From Epinephelus fuscoguttatus (lineage: Eukaryota; Chordata; Actinopteri; Perciformes; Serranidae), in NCBI RefSeq assembly GCF_011397635.1, contig NC_064753.1, positions 33,504,322 to 33,568,321 of the forward strand: a stretch of 64,000 nucleotides of DNA. Direction: 5' to 3'. The notes beneath the pieces are model-generated. The model was given only the letters and a program-made list of their open reading frames with translations, ran no database searches and was not told the origin of the DNA. The position numbers and the translations under genes were made by a program. Of the stretch, positions 12,108 through 22,693 are shown one piece after another (within the stretch, counting starts at the first letter, position 1; each line of letters starts with the position of its first letter).

Positions 12108-12600
12108 AGGATAATTCTGGTGTTATTCTGTATTTTTCTTATTGTTATCAAATCCCATGAAAAAAACAATAATCCATTCATCTATCTCTGAGTACTTTCC
12201 AACCTGTCTGAGGCATTCATGCCCAATAATCCGTACTGTAAACATGAACTGTAAAATGTAGTTTCATTTTGTTTTAAAAGCTTAATCATTTCCTAAAATA
12301 GCTGACCACCAACAGGAGTAAATATACCATTTTTCGGAACTATTTTTAGCTGTAGATTAACACATAATTGGTGCTCTATTGAGTATTTACATCAGCAGGA
12401 CAGTGTGGGACCAAAAAAAGTACAGTGCTCATCTTTATTGCTATAAAGGAACATGTCATTCAATGTGGCAGATTGATGTGTTTTCAATAGTTTTTGGACA
12501 ACAATGGAGCTCAGTGGCACTGAGACATTAGCTTGTATACTTCCTAGTGAGATAAATTCTGTGGTAGTTTTAGTCTTTTGGGGGAATGTTTGACAGTAAA
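12108..12600. repeat. dispersed repeat family 'AAAGGATAATTCTGGTG', copy 1
   Basis: It starts with 'aaaggataattctggtgtta', followed by 'ttctgtatttttctta', and contains 'ttttggacaacaatggagct'. The same ordered blocks appear at 29065-29480 inside an itgb6 intron. No coding capacity was seen. Confidence 0.6.
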
Positions 12601-12799
12601 AGAAAAGAAAATACAATATCACCAGCCTTATCCTTCATGATCAAGCTAACTGATATCATAGCATTGATTGTGGCAAGTTTAAAGATTTAGAGATTTAAAA
12701 GTGTACTGCAGCAGTTTAGTATTGCACTGTCTTACACTGGAGGGACTCAGATGGACAGATTAAAAAATGAAAGGTCAAAATTGATGCAGCAGAGGCCGA

Positions 12800-13110
12800 G
12801 ATATCCCGACCTTAAAATCCCTCTTCTGGCTCAAGCCACAGAAGTGTCAAATCCTACAGTTTCCATATTGTAAGTTTCACTTTAGAAAGCAGTGTTCTTT
12901 GACAATGCTCAGCTTGTCGTGGAGGGGCTGCTAAATGCAAAAAACACAATCTGGAGCCAGTGTTTAGAAACATGGCAGTGCAACATGGTGGACTCTATAG
13001 ATATAAACAGCCCATTCTGAGGGAATGAAAAAAACAGATTGCTATTTTCAGATGATTATATACTAAAGAAAACACGCTAATTAAATTATATTCCATTTCT
13101 GCCAATGTAT
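12800..13110. repeat. GGACCTTTAA-family MITE, diverged copy 2
   Basis: The blocks 'gaggggctgctaa', 'gagccagtgttta(g)', 'gaaacatggcagtgcaacat', 'gatataaacagcccattct' and 'tccatttctgccaat' follow the order of the family, but both termini are eroded. Confidence 0.55.
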
Positions 13111-13129
13111 CTGCATTCCTGGTCACCTG

Positions 13130-14240
13130 CTTTTTTCTGCATGCCCTATCATTGAGCCCTCAGTTAGTAATTTTCCATTCACTTACGCCCACCTCATAGA
13201 GGCGACTCGGTTCACCTGTTCCTCATTACTCACAGCCAGCATATATACCTCTGCCTCACACGCACTCGTTGCCAGATTGTTTCTCAATATTCATGCAAGA
13301 CTCTCCAGCACTTTATTCCAGACTGATTTCCCATTGCCGACCTTGCCTGCCTGCTTCATCTGATTCATGGTGATTGCCTAAGCCAGGGGTGTCCAAACTT
13401 TTTTGAATGGGGGCCAGACAAAACAACGTGAAAATACCTGGGAGCCAACTGATTCTCGCATCAATTGTTTGTTTCTTTGTTTTTAAAAAGGGAGACAATT
13501 GCAGTCATTTTTATCTTTTAATGAACCATTACTACTTGATGCCTGTCTACAAACTGTATGATAGTTCTATCATTGTGAGGTGAGGGGTAAAAATGTGAAG
13601 TGATCTTGCTTGATTAACCATTATTGTGCAAAGGGCCACATATGGTATATTTCGAAAGTCAAGCCAAGGGCCAATTAAAATTGGTCTGCAGGCCACAATT
13701 GGCCCCCAGGCCAGACTTTGGACATGCCTGGCCTAAGCCTTCTGTCCCTGATCACAAGCTACCACATCCTTAGCTCCAGTTTGCCTGTGGCTGCTTGGCG
13801 TTTCCATCCAACGGCGACGTTACAGTGTGAGTGTTCCAGTCTGCTTATCTGTGGTTTCCCGCAATCCACAGATTTTCACTGTGTTGCCACACTAGCTATT
13901 GTGTGAATGTGTCCTGTGAGTACTTACCTACTGGCTTCTCCCTGCGCCTCCCTGCGCCTAGCCTTGTCAGCCTGTCCCCTACCGGTTCTTCTGCTTGGAC
14001 TGTGTACTTAACCTGGTTTCAGATTTTCTGCCTCCTCTACTACTGTGACCTCCCTGTGTCAGCTTACCGGCTTCAAACCTAAGGACCAACCCTAAACCTA
14101 ACAAGCTTCTAGTGGTCTGGACCACTCTGCAGAGGGAAGGATGGCGAGGCGTTCGGGTACCGTTCACCAATGATGGCTTTATTGCAGTCTTCACCACAGG
14201 ACAATAAACATGGCCTTCTCATGAGGTTGAACAGCAGCCT
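13130..14240. repeat. LTR-like or other old repeat, interrupted by a hAT-type MITE
   Basis: The flanks of the MITE at 13384-13730 join into one stretch rich in CCTGCCTGC- and TGTGTC-type words. It has a tail with 'ggctttattgcagtcttcac' at 14178-14197. The composition resembles fish LTR retroelement ends, but I find no matching pair of long terminal repeats or gag/pol frame, so the class is a guess. Confidence 0.3.
13384..13730. mobile_element. hAT-type MITE with perfect 8-bp target-site duplication
   Basis: The left terminus CAGGGGTGTCCAAACTT is an imperfect inverse of the right terminus AGACTTTGGACATGCCTG. The 347-bp element is flanked on both sides by GCCTAAGC (13376-13383 and 13731-13738), the 8-bp duplication expected of hAT transposases. 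It has no coding capacity. Confidence 0.85.
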
Positions 14241-14729
14241 TGAGCTTATCTAGATACCTAATTCTGCTGACTATCATCATGATTTGCTGCATGCGTCTTC
14301 ATCATGACACCCCAACAGAGCTGCTTCCCTCTGTATACACATCGAAGCACACGTCACACCCTCACAGGTTACCCACAAGGCCACCACCCTTAAATCGGAA
14401 AAAAGAAAAGGGTGAGCCAGTGACACTATTTCTCCTGCCTGCTCCTCCATGATATCACTGCCAGTTATTAAACTGAACTGTGTTTGTAGTTGGGCTATAA
14501 CACCACTGTTCTATCATCTGCCTCTCAGCCCGCTTCAGTTCCCAAACCAACCGACTACCGAGGACTTTGTGGAGGAGCCTTACTGGAGCATTGAACTGTA
14601 CTGTGTGCCATTTACAATCCCCACCCTGTATCTACTGAGCAGTAACAGTACACGTAATTACCAACTGCTCCTGGTCTCCATTGTGCTGTTTTTGGGTCCT
14701 AATACCATCCATTGTAATGTCCTAAACCC

Positions 14730-15022
14730 TGCACACTGAATCTTTAACAGCAAAACTATATCAAAACATCCATTTAGAAACTCTCACACAACTTAAGCAA
14801 AATAATCCAGGGCTGGATCACATACTTGATCAGGCACGTTACTTGTCCATGCGTGAAACTGTTAATTTGGAAGTGTTTTAGATATTTGGGTTTTAGTGAA
14901 AATGCATATGGGAAGTACTGAATAAATGATACTTGGATTATAAATTCACAGAGTTAAGAATTTGTAAATGGATGTTTACCCCGTTTACCCTGACCCCAAT
15001 GTAGGTGGAGTATTCCTTTAAA
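14730..15022. repeat. dispersed repeat ending 'ggagtattcctttaa'
   Basis: The terminus GGAGTATTCCTTTAA at 15007-15021 and the preceding AT-rich text resemble a common fish MITE end (TTAAAGGAATACTCC read on the other strand). The left border is unclear. Confidence 0.4.
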
Positions 15023-15611
15023 TCAGTGACGTGCCCCTTTAAGACTTTCAACAGGCAAACAACAAACCACAAACTAATCATTTATCCACAGTCAACAGCA
15101 AAACAAAAATGAAAATAAAGATAAATGGAGATACCAACAATCTCAAACTCTGGCAAATGTTCAAAATGGCACCTTTAAACAAGTTGACTGTCCAGTATCC
15201 TCATTGATAATTAGACTGTGCCGATTATCTGGCAGCAGAGGGCGCTGTGAGCCAAAGCTGTCCAGCCTATTTGAAAGCAGAACAAATTATACAGCTTGGT
15301 TATCTGTTATATGTCTGATCTTATGTATCCAACTTAAGATGGATCAGATGAGCAACAAGTGCAGCATGTGTGTGCTCATGCAGCAGCCCTTTCCTGCTCT
15401 ATTTCAGGCACACAGCCTTTGTAGTTTCACTGTCATACCGGATCTCCCTTCTTAAGCTCAGACTAATGCAGCTGATCCTAGAGACATAAAGGCACCATGT
15501 CTCCATCTCTTACTAGTCAGAGGGATCAGTGTTAGCCATCACACCCACTGTCAGCTCCCAACACACAACCCAGACAACCCCAACTCCAGGAATATACATA
15601 CATGTCCCATG

Positions 15612-15613
<2 letters not shown>

Positions 15614-15647
<34 letters not shown>
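15614..15647. repeat. (CA)n microsatellite
   Basis: About 17 CA units in a row. The cysteine/valine-rich reverse frame here is an artefact of the repeat. Confidence 0.95.
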
Positions 15648-15651
<4 letters not shown>

Positions 15652-16119
15652 ATCAAGTATTGTGAAGGCAGCAACCCTTTGAACATAAGATACGCCAAGC
15701 AGATCTGCCTCTCTCTTTCCTCTCATCCGCTCTCTGTCTCTCCTTTAATTCTCCACAGCTGAGGGGACACATGGCACTGATCCCTTGAGAAGGCCCAAGG
15801 TCAGACTCAGGGCACAGACGCTAAGAGGGGAGGCCTGCTTCAGTATCCAGTATCATTCATTTAGTGTGATACATGTCAGCAATTCAACACATGTGGTAGT
15901 GTAGTAGTAGTTGATGCGGTGGGTTTACTACTAGGTGTATGGGTAGATTACTGAGGAGGAAGTGGATTACTTTCATATATATTGCAATGGCTTTTTGGCT
16001 GATAGGTGGGTATGCTGTAAACAACCAGAAGAAGAGGCGAGTAAATTATTTCAATAGTTAAATTAACCTAAAGGAGATGGTCAAATAAACATTATACTGC
16101 AATTTAATCATCAGTGTAG

Positions 16120-16606
16120 GCCTGAAACTAATGATCATTTTCATTATCGATTAATCTGCAGATTGTTTATTTTCTTGATTAATTGATTGGTTAATAAAAT
16201 GTGTTTGTTATCTGACTGCCTGAATAATACTTAATTTCAGTTCCACTCTACTCCACTACTCTTCACAGGGAAATATTGTACTTCTTCCTCCACAGCTTTA
16301 GTTGCTTTACAAACTAAGATTTTTTCTATGTACAAAATAGCTTATAAAATTCAATGCAATGTTATAAATCAAACTAGCCATTGCTGTTGCTTCAATTCCT
16401 TGATGATGAAATAAAAATAACCCTGACTATTGGTTGGACAAAACAGGCACTGTGATGATGTCACTTTGAGCTCTGGGTAATTATGACATTTTTCACCTTT
16501 TTTTTTTCTGAATTCTAACAAACCAAACAATCAATAAATGAATCAAGAAAATAATCAGGAGATCATTCCATACTAAAATTAATCATTAGTTGCAGTATGA
16601 AATAGT
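16120..16606. repeat. AT-rich MITE ('ATTATCGATTAATC' family), apparently full copy
   Basis: The left part 'cattatcgattaatctgcag' plus 'gattaattgattgg' and the right part 'caatcaataaatgaatcaag' plus 'ttaatcattagttgcagta' are inverted relatives of each other across about 490 bp. Partial copies occur at 28283-28550, 41950-42300 and 52480-52560. Confidence 0.6.
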
Positions 16607-17964
16607 TAAGCATTAGCTCCACCTCAACCATAATGCATTACGTAAATGCATTACATACACATGAATGACACATGAATGACACATGCAAAAATATCATTAA
16701 TGCAATACACATAATTCTCTGATAATGCAACTGTGAAACAGTGACAGAAGACATTTTTCTGCATTGTAAGTACTTTTACTTTTAATAATTTTAATTTAAG
16801 TACATTTCCTCATTATACCTTTAGTGAAGTAAAGAATCTGAATACTTCCACCACTGAATGGCTCCTGAGCTCTGCCTGATGAGGAACCACTATGGATTGA
16901 AATATTGTCTGTTGCATAAGTCTTGCTACAGTTACCCTTCCTCATATTTTGGCACACGAATGCTATCAATGCAGGAACCACATGGGTTAACTATGGACTT
17001 TGTTTATGTGGTGTTTTGTGTATTGCTGTAATGTGAGTATAAGAATGTTAGTTAGAAATACTGTTGCTTGACTTAAAAGTCACTCAATAAGAAGTAGAGT
17101 CATTTCTGTTAAAGTCATTGTAAAATATCAGTCAAAAACAAGCTACAGATACGTTGCTTGGGCTGTTCTTCCTTAGCTCATGAAAAATCCAGTCATGCTT
17201 TTCAAAGAACAATTATAATATTTCTCTGTTCATAGGACTCAGCACGACTCAAGGTATGGCAGTATCAGTCAGTCTATTACTTTGGTCCACCCTGAATTAT
17301 CTAAACCATGAAATTTTTGGACAGACACTTATGATCCCCAGATGATGAATCCCAGTAGAGTGCTGCAAGATTTTTTTTTTCTTGTGGGCCAACCTGTAAG
17401 TTACCATTGCCCTGGTTCCCTCGACTTTTAGCCCAATAATCTGCAATTTTGGATCACTGCAGAAAATAAGATCTGTGGCATCCAAACGTTTCTTATTCAG
17501 CAGGATAATCTTTACAAATTAACACCACTTTAATTATTTTTGCGGTGTGAATGCAATCGCCAGAAGTAAACAAACAAACTTCACTACAGTTGCATGACTT
17601 AACGTCGCGACCACAACAAGGCTGTAAAGTCGTGTTCAGTGCGTTGACACTCTGTAGTCAAGTTTAGCCACTTGTTAGCAACTGCCTTAGGGTTCAGAAT
17701 TCACTAGTGGCACATTTACTGACGTGATTTATTGTTGAAGAACGAAAAAATGACAGTCTCTTAACTTGTGCTAACCACAGCCCTTATTTCAGGCATCTAG
17801 CCAAAAACCCACCGACGTCAAGACGAGGGAACTGGAAGTGGAATGCTAACTAATCTCAGGCTAATCTTTCAGGGCTCATCCCTGACCCAATTTATGACTT
17901 GAGTGATTTAGACTTTTTCTGTTGCAATACCACAAGGTTGAATTTGTAGTTCATGTATGCGTTG

Positions 17965-18310
17965 TCTCTATATCAGTGGATTGCTGTGAAATTTGGAAGA
18001 TGCAGTCAGTGTCCCCAGAGGCTGAACTGTTTTCTCTCGCAACAACACCTGATCAAAATTTCCTTTTGTCCAGTACTTTGGTTTATGACCAGTTACCTGC
18101 AGAATTAATGAAATTCCTATCTGCCTCAGCTGAGTTTAGTGCTAATTATAAAATGTTAGCATGCTAAAATGTTAAACTATGATGGTGACCACCATGGTGA
18201 ATGTTATACCTGCTAAACATAAACATGCTACCATTATCATTGTGAGTATGTTAGCATGCTGAGGTGAGCATTTAGCTCAAGTATATTAGCATGACTGTAG
18301 CCTGCAGATT
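17965..18310. repeat. dispersed repeat with 'TTAGCATGCTAA' words, copy 1
   Basis: It contains 'attgctgtgaaatttgg', 'tccccagaggctgaa', 'tactttggtttatgaccag' and then repeated 'gttagcatgct' words. I recognise this as an abundant percomorph repeat. A second, shorter copy with the same order of blocks is at 50800-51130. Confidence 0.6.
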
Positions 18311-18540
18311 ACAGAGGAAACAATCTGATTTGGGGGCTGTGTAATCTTTGATTTTTTGTAGTGCAGACCTCTGCTCTATTGTTTTGTTCCACTCACGAAT
18401 GCATGTATGTGTGCACCTGCATTCCAGCCATACTTCTGTAAGAAGGAGGCTGTATTACAGTACGGGCACTCCTTTTCTCAGCTCCCTCCTCTTCCTCCTC
18501 CTCCTCACTGCAGGAAGTAATTGAACTTGAGCAAGCATGT

Positions 18541-18553
18541 GCACACACGCGCG

Positions 18554-18623
<70 letters not shown>
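18541..18623. repeat. compound (CACG)/(CA)n microsatellite
   Basis: About 83 bp of nearly pure CA with CGCG interruptions at the left end. Further CA tracts follow at 18810-18867 and 18917-18968. Confidence 0.95.
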
Positions 18624-18626
<3 letters not shown>

Positions 18627-18809
18627 CAAATCCCAAAGTCCATTACTTTGAGTCAGGAGTGTTGTGCTGCAGTTCACACCAGCTTTAGCCTCTAGAGCGC
18701 AACACTACCACATCAGTCAGGTCGTCTCTTAATAAAGAAGCTGGCTCCTGTGGAGGTCTCGCAGCCAGCAGTTGCTACTGTCACTCATTATCATCACAGC
18801 CTCCCCCTG

Positions 18810-18968
18810 CACACACACACACACACACACACATACACACACACACACACACACCCACACACATACGGGCAAGTTTGAGCTTGTGCAAACACCCACACAT
18901 GACCCCAGTATGCATGCACACACACTCAGCCACTTGCAGACGCACACACACACATACACACACACAAA
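18810..18968. repeat. clustered (CA)n tracts
   Basis: Two imperfect CA runs (18810-18867 and 18917-18968) separated by about 50 bp of ordinary sequence. They lie about 150 bp upstream of the exon-like segment at 19123. Confidence 0.9.
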
Positions 18969-19122
18969 AGCACACATGAGCCAAGGAGCATGGGCAGCAG
19001 GGTCACCCTAGCGCCATGCTTCATAAAGGGCGCCGTTACAATAGGTTTACTGTTACTCTGATGACTGCTGGGATACAATAGGACTGAATGTACTGGCCTG
19101 ATGCTCCTCCATTTCTCTCCAG

Positions 19123-19189
19123 TTTTCACTTGATGACAAGGAAGACAGACTGAGACGAGACAGCATGATATCAGAGGACGCCCCTGAAG
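19123..19189 (+). CDS. unplaced exon-like segment, product unknown
   Basis: A 67-bp stretch lies between a good acceptor (pyrimidine-rich 'cctccatttctctccag') and a consensus donor (AAG|GTGAGT). One frame is fully open and strongly charged (DDKEDRLRRDSMISEDAP), with coding-like codon use and an RRDS phosphosite-like motif. It ends in phase 1, the phase of the itgb6 exon-2 acceptor at 23019. I do not recognise the peptide and see no partner exons nearby. It may be an exon of an intergenic gene, an alternative first exon of a neighbour, or a chance match. Confidence 0.3.
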
Positions 19190-20629
19190 GTGAGTTGGCT
19201 CATTGCAGCGTTATGTGTACTTCCATTTCTATGCATAGTAAATGTGTGGTGCTGAGAGAGAGGTATGTGGGAGAATATTTCTGAATTTCTGATGAGACTG
19301 ATTCTCTTTAAAAATCATGTCATGATGTGTGTTTCAGACACTACTGTCAGATTTACTTCATTTCCGTGAAACTTAACTGAAAGGCAACAGGTTTTAAATT
19401 TTGATTAAAGTCATGTTGAAGTGTATGGTGCAACTGTGGCACCTTATTACACCTAAAGCATCTATAATCCACTTGATCACGCATTCATGCAGGACATGAA
19501 ATCACCTAAGAAATGAATGGTTACAAAAAACAGTGTTTGATTGCATCATGCTGTGATATTTCTTGAGAAATTCAGAAAATAATGACAAGCTTGGTGGAGG
19601 AGAAGAGAAGAGAGGAGAATAGAGGAGAAGAGAGGAGACTGGCAGGCGCAAAACGAAAGGAAGCGAGCCAAAGGAGGTACAAATGAAATGGCAATTTCAC
19701 AGACCCTCACTTCAAGAGGGCTACTGGGTAAGGTGGATCAAACTACAGAGAGCTGAGGTGAGAAGGGGATGTCATTAAAAGAAGAAAGGAGGAGAAGAAG
19801 AAGAGAGGGGTGAGAGGGATTAGTGTAAGAGGGGCGGAGGTGGGGTTTGGTTTGGGGTGACAGATGGGACTCACCCAGATCCAGTGGGGTGTGGTGCTGA
19901 ATTGTGAGATTCCACAGAGTTGGGACAAGCAACGATATTTGCACTGCAGCTGTCAATGATTCAACACCTACGCGGCTCCACCCTCCTCCCCCCCATCTCA
20001 CATACACACACACACACATGCACATGCACACACTCACGCTCATATTTTATGTCTTGTGATAGGCCTGCATGCTCGGGTTTGTCTTGAGTCAATCATCAAG
20101 TTGAAAACATTCTTGTGAGACAGTGACATGATTCACGTTCTTATGTCGTTAAAGATTAACAAAATCTTCTGTTATGGTGTCTGTGGGGTATACAGGCTAT
20201 ATTTGCTTATGGTGTGGCGTGTCTGTATTTTATTATTCCCACTCAGTCAGAGTTCAATGATTAAGCTGTTTTATTAGAGTCAAGTATGACATAAGAATAT
20301 GAAGTTCCACATTCAAAGTTCTACTTTAAACAAAATACAGAAGGAATCAAAAGTAGAAGTAGTCATTCTGAAATGTCAGAAGTGTATTGGTTCATTACAA
20401 GAGCTAGTTTTAACTTCTCTATGTACAGTTTGGAGGTTCAGTCCAGCGGCTTCCAGCCCAGGGGTCAGGCCTTTCCAAAAGGTCACACAATAAATCTGCC
20501 TTTTATGTGAAATATTGGATAATTTAACCTCTGTGGGCCTCCTGCTGTTATTTAAATGAAACCACCTGAGAGGTTTAGAGGTGAAAAGTCTATTTGGTGG
20601 AACTGCTAACAAATCATAGACACAAGAGC

Positions 20630-20850
20630 TTAGGTTTTGTTTCAACACTGGAGGGGGTGGACACAAGTGAAACAGCAGTTTGGGGTCCTCCTCTGAAAAA
20701 TGTTGAGCGCCAAGCGCCTGCACCCTTCATGGTGGAAATGTCTTTAATTTCGTCAAATTAAGAGACCTCTGCTACTTTCATGTTTTCATTGGAGGGGACA
20801 AATGCACATGGTTTAAATATTTGGGGGGACGTGTCTCCTGCGTCGCCCCT
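20630..20850. repeat. dispersed repeat, copy 1 (relative of 21745-22250)
   Basis: The blocks 'ttttgtttcaacactggag', 'tttggggtcctc', 'tgttgagcgccaa' and 'tctctgctactttcatg' recur in the same order at 21745-22250. No coding potential was seen. Confidence 0.55.
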
Positions 20851-21744
20851 GAAATCTCTGCATATGCATAGACATCTGAAACGTGACAAGGAGGCCCCAA
20901 CAGCTTTTTAGAAAGGAATCACAAGGCATAAACGTGAACCACTGGTTCACTAAATGTAGTAGAGTCATTGTATGTAGAATGTAGAATAAATGTAATAGAG
21001 TAAAAAGTACAATATTCATCTCTGACATGTAGTGAAATTAAGGTATAAAGTGGCAAAAAACTGGACAGGCCTTTAATTCCATTCACACAAAACTGTTGCT
21101 CAGGAAATACAGGCAAATTGTTTATTTAAACCAGTATAAATATTACTTGTATAAAAACCAGGCTTTGAATAACATATCAGTTATGCTATGACACTTGTTT
21201 CATGGCACCTGAGGATAACGGCACCTGGCATACTGACACAACACAACTTTATCCTCTTAAAACAATATGCACAACTTGGATTAATTTTTATGAGAAACAC
21301 TTTAGATTGTTTTGATCAGTGGACCCTTATGGACTAAAGGAATATTAATAACTTACCAGGTGGTCAAGGACTGGACACATATTCTGACTTTATAACAGCA
21401 GTCTCAACTAGTTTTTTCGTCATGCCAGTAAATCTGAATGACTTCAGGTCTTCTCTGGTTTCAGTAAAATGTAACATCTCCATATTGACAAATGTCTTAA
21501 CATTTATATTTGTATGTGTGATCTTAACAGCTAACTAACTTTAGCTCAAGTGGGTAGTCAACAATACGGTTTTATACATCCCAAAAACTTGGGTGGCAAC
21601 CAGACCAGGCGTCTTATTGAGACAGGCGTTTATTTGTCAAAATGTGTAGCTACACTGGGCTAGTAGAAGGAACTGGGTGTTTAATTGGGACTAGGCTTTT
21701 AATTGATGTTTTAGGGTAGTTACTTTCCACAAAGGGCATACATT

Positions 21745-22250
21745 TTGTTTCAAAACCGGGGGTAGACACATACAGTATGAAGATGGGGGTCTGATGGTCA
21801 CCCCCCAATAAAGTTGTGTCAAACACTAAACATAAAAAAACACAAAATTCTGGGGGCAGATGACAACTTCAAATATAAATATACAATGGGATATAATGCA
21901 GTAAGGCGCTCTGGCATTCTGAGTCAAGACACATGTAGGCACGATCCTGCATAATGGATCATATGTGCTGTCATGTTCACAGAGAGAGAGAGAGAGAGAG
22001 AATGGAAAAGTTGGACAAGAATAAATTGTTAACGTTAATACTGCACATGCAAGGGCATGTGAAATGGAGGGTTTGGGGTCCTCTGCCAGAAAATTTTGAG
22101 CACCAAACACTTAATTTACTGCATCCTGGTGAATGTGTGTGCACCTATCTGTGCCTTTTCTGCATGAATGTGTATGTTTCTTTAATTTTGTCAGAATAAA
22201 AGTTCTCTGCTACTTTCATGCACATGTTTTAAACATTGATCTCACCCCCA
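21745..22250. repeat. dispersed repeat, copy 2, with (AG)n tract
   Basis: This second copy shares 'ttttgtttcaaaaccggg', 'tttggggtcctctgcc', 'ttttgagcaccaaa' and 'ttctctgctactttcatg' with the copy at 20630. It contains a pure AG run at 21981-22000. Confidence 0.55.
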
Positions 22251-22439
22251 CCTGAAATCTACTTTCCATTACTATCACTTGCCTATTAATAATTAATATC
22301 TACTTTATTTTATTCCACAATTTGTTTTCTGTTTAATCTAAAGTAACTTCTAGATTACAAATTAGTTAGGGGCCAGTATGGCACATGGCTTTGATTTCTC
22401 CTCGCGCCAGCCTCGCTTTCTCACCTGGACGGAAGTGCA

Positions 22440-22638
22440 CTTAAAAGGCAGCGCAGGTAAAGGCAGCCTCCTCCTCCCCCTCCTCCTCCTCTCTCCAGGT
22501 AGCGCGGCGCTCTCTTCTGTACTCCACTTTCGGCTGAGCCGTGGAGGCATGAGGCTGGATAGGGTTCACTCCTGTAAATATGAGACAACTTGAAATATTC
22601 TTCTTCTGTTTCCTCATAACCAGTAACCTCACGGACTA
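22440..22638 (+). promoter_or_regulatory. itgb6: probable itgb6 promoter and 5'UTR
   Basis: A TATA-like 'cttaaaaggca' at about 22439 stands 199 bp before the start codon. It is followed by a CT-rich stretch (CTCCTCC words) and a GC-rich segment 'tagcgcggcgctctc'. Sequence further upstream is AT-rich and repetitive. The transcription start itself cannot be read from the sequence. Confidence 0.35.
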
Positions 22639-22693
22639 ATGGGGCTTATACTGCTGAGCCTGATTCTTCGGTACTGGATCAACACCGTGGAGG
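22639..22693 (+). CDS. itgb6: itgb6 exon 1 (start codon, signal peptide)
   Basis: ATG opens [19 protein letters not shown], a short hydrophobic leader like MGIELLCLFFLF of human ITGB6, and the exon ends in phase 1 before GTAAGC. The ATG was chosen because it gives the leader length of the family. The context 'actaatgg' has a purine (A) at -3 and G at +4. Confidence 0.85.

Larger units (their letters stand above)
12061..22440. other. intergenic region between rbms1 and itgb6
   Basis: About 10.4 kb with no recognisable gene. It holds at least ten interspersed repeat pieces, several CA microsatellites, purine-rich tracts (19593-19639 and 19780-19815) and one exon-like segment at 19123-19189. 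The open frames are short and fall in repeats or CA runs. In 17000-17960 and 22260-22440 I see nothing identifiable. Confidence 0.7.

Noticed and set aside
14449..14739. 96-residue open frame as a small gene
   Set aside because: It has no splice or promoter support, lies in repeat-like sequence and its product has no recognisable motif.
18393..18984. Cysteine/valine-rich and histidine/threonine-rich open frames
   Set aside because: They are translations of CA/GT microsatellites; frames stay open only because the repeat has no stop.
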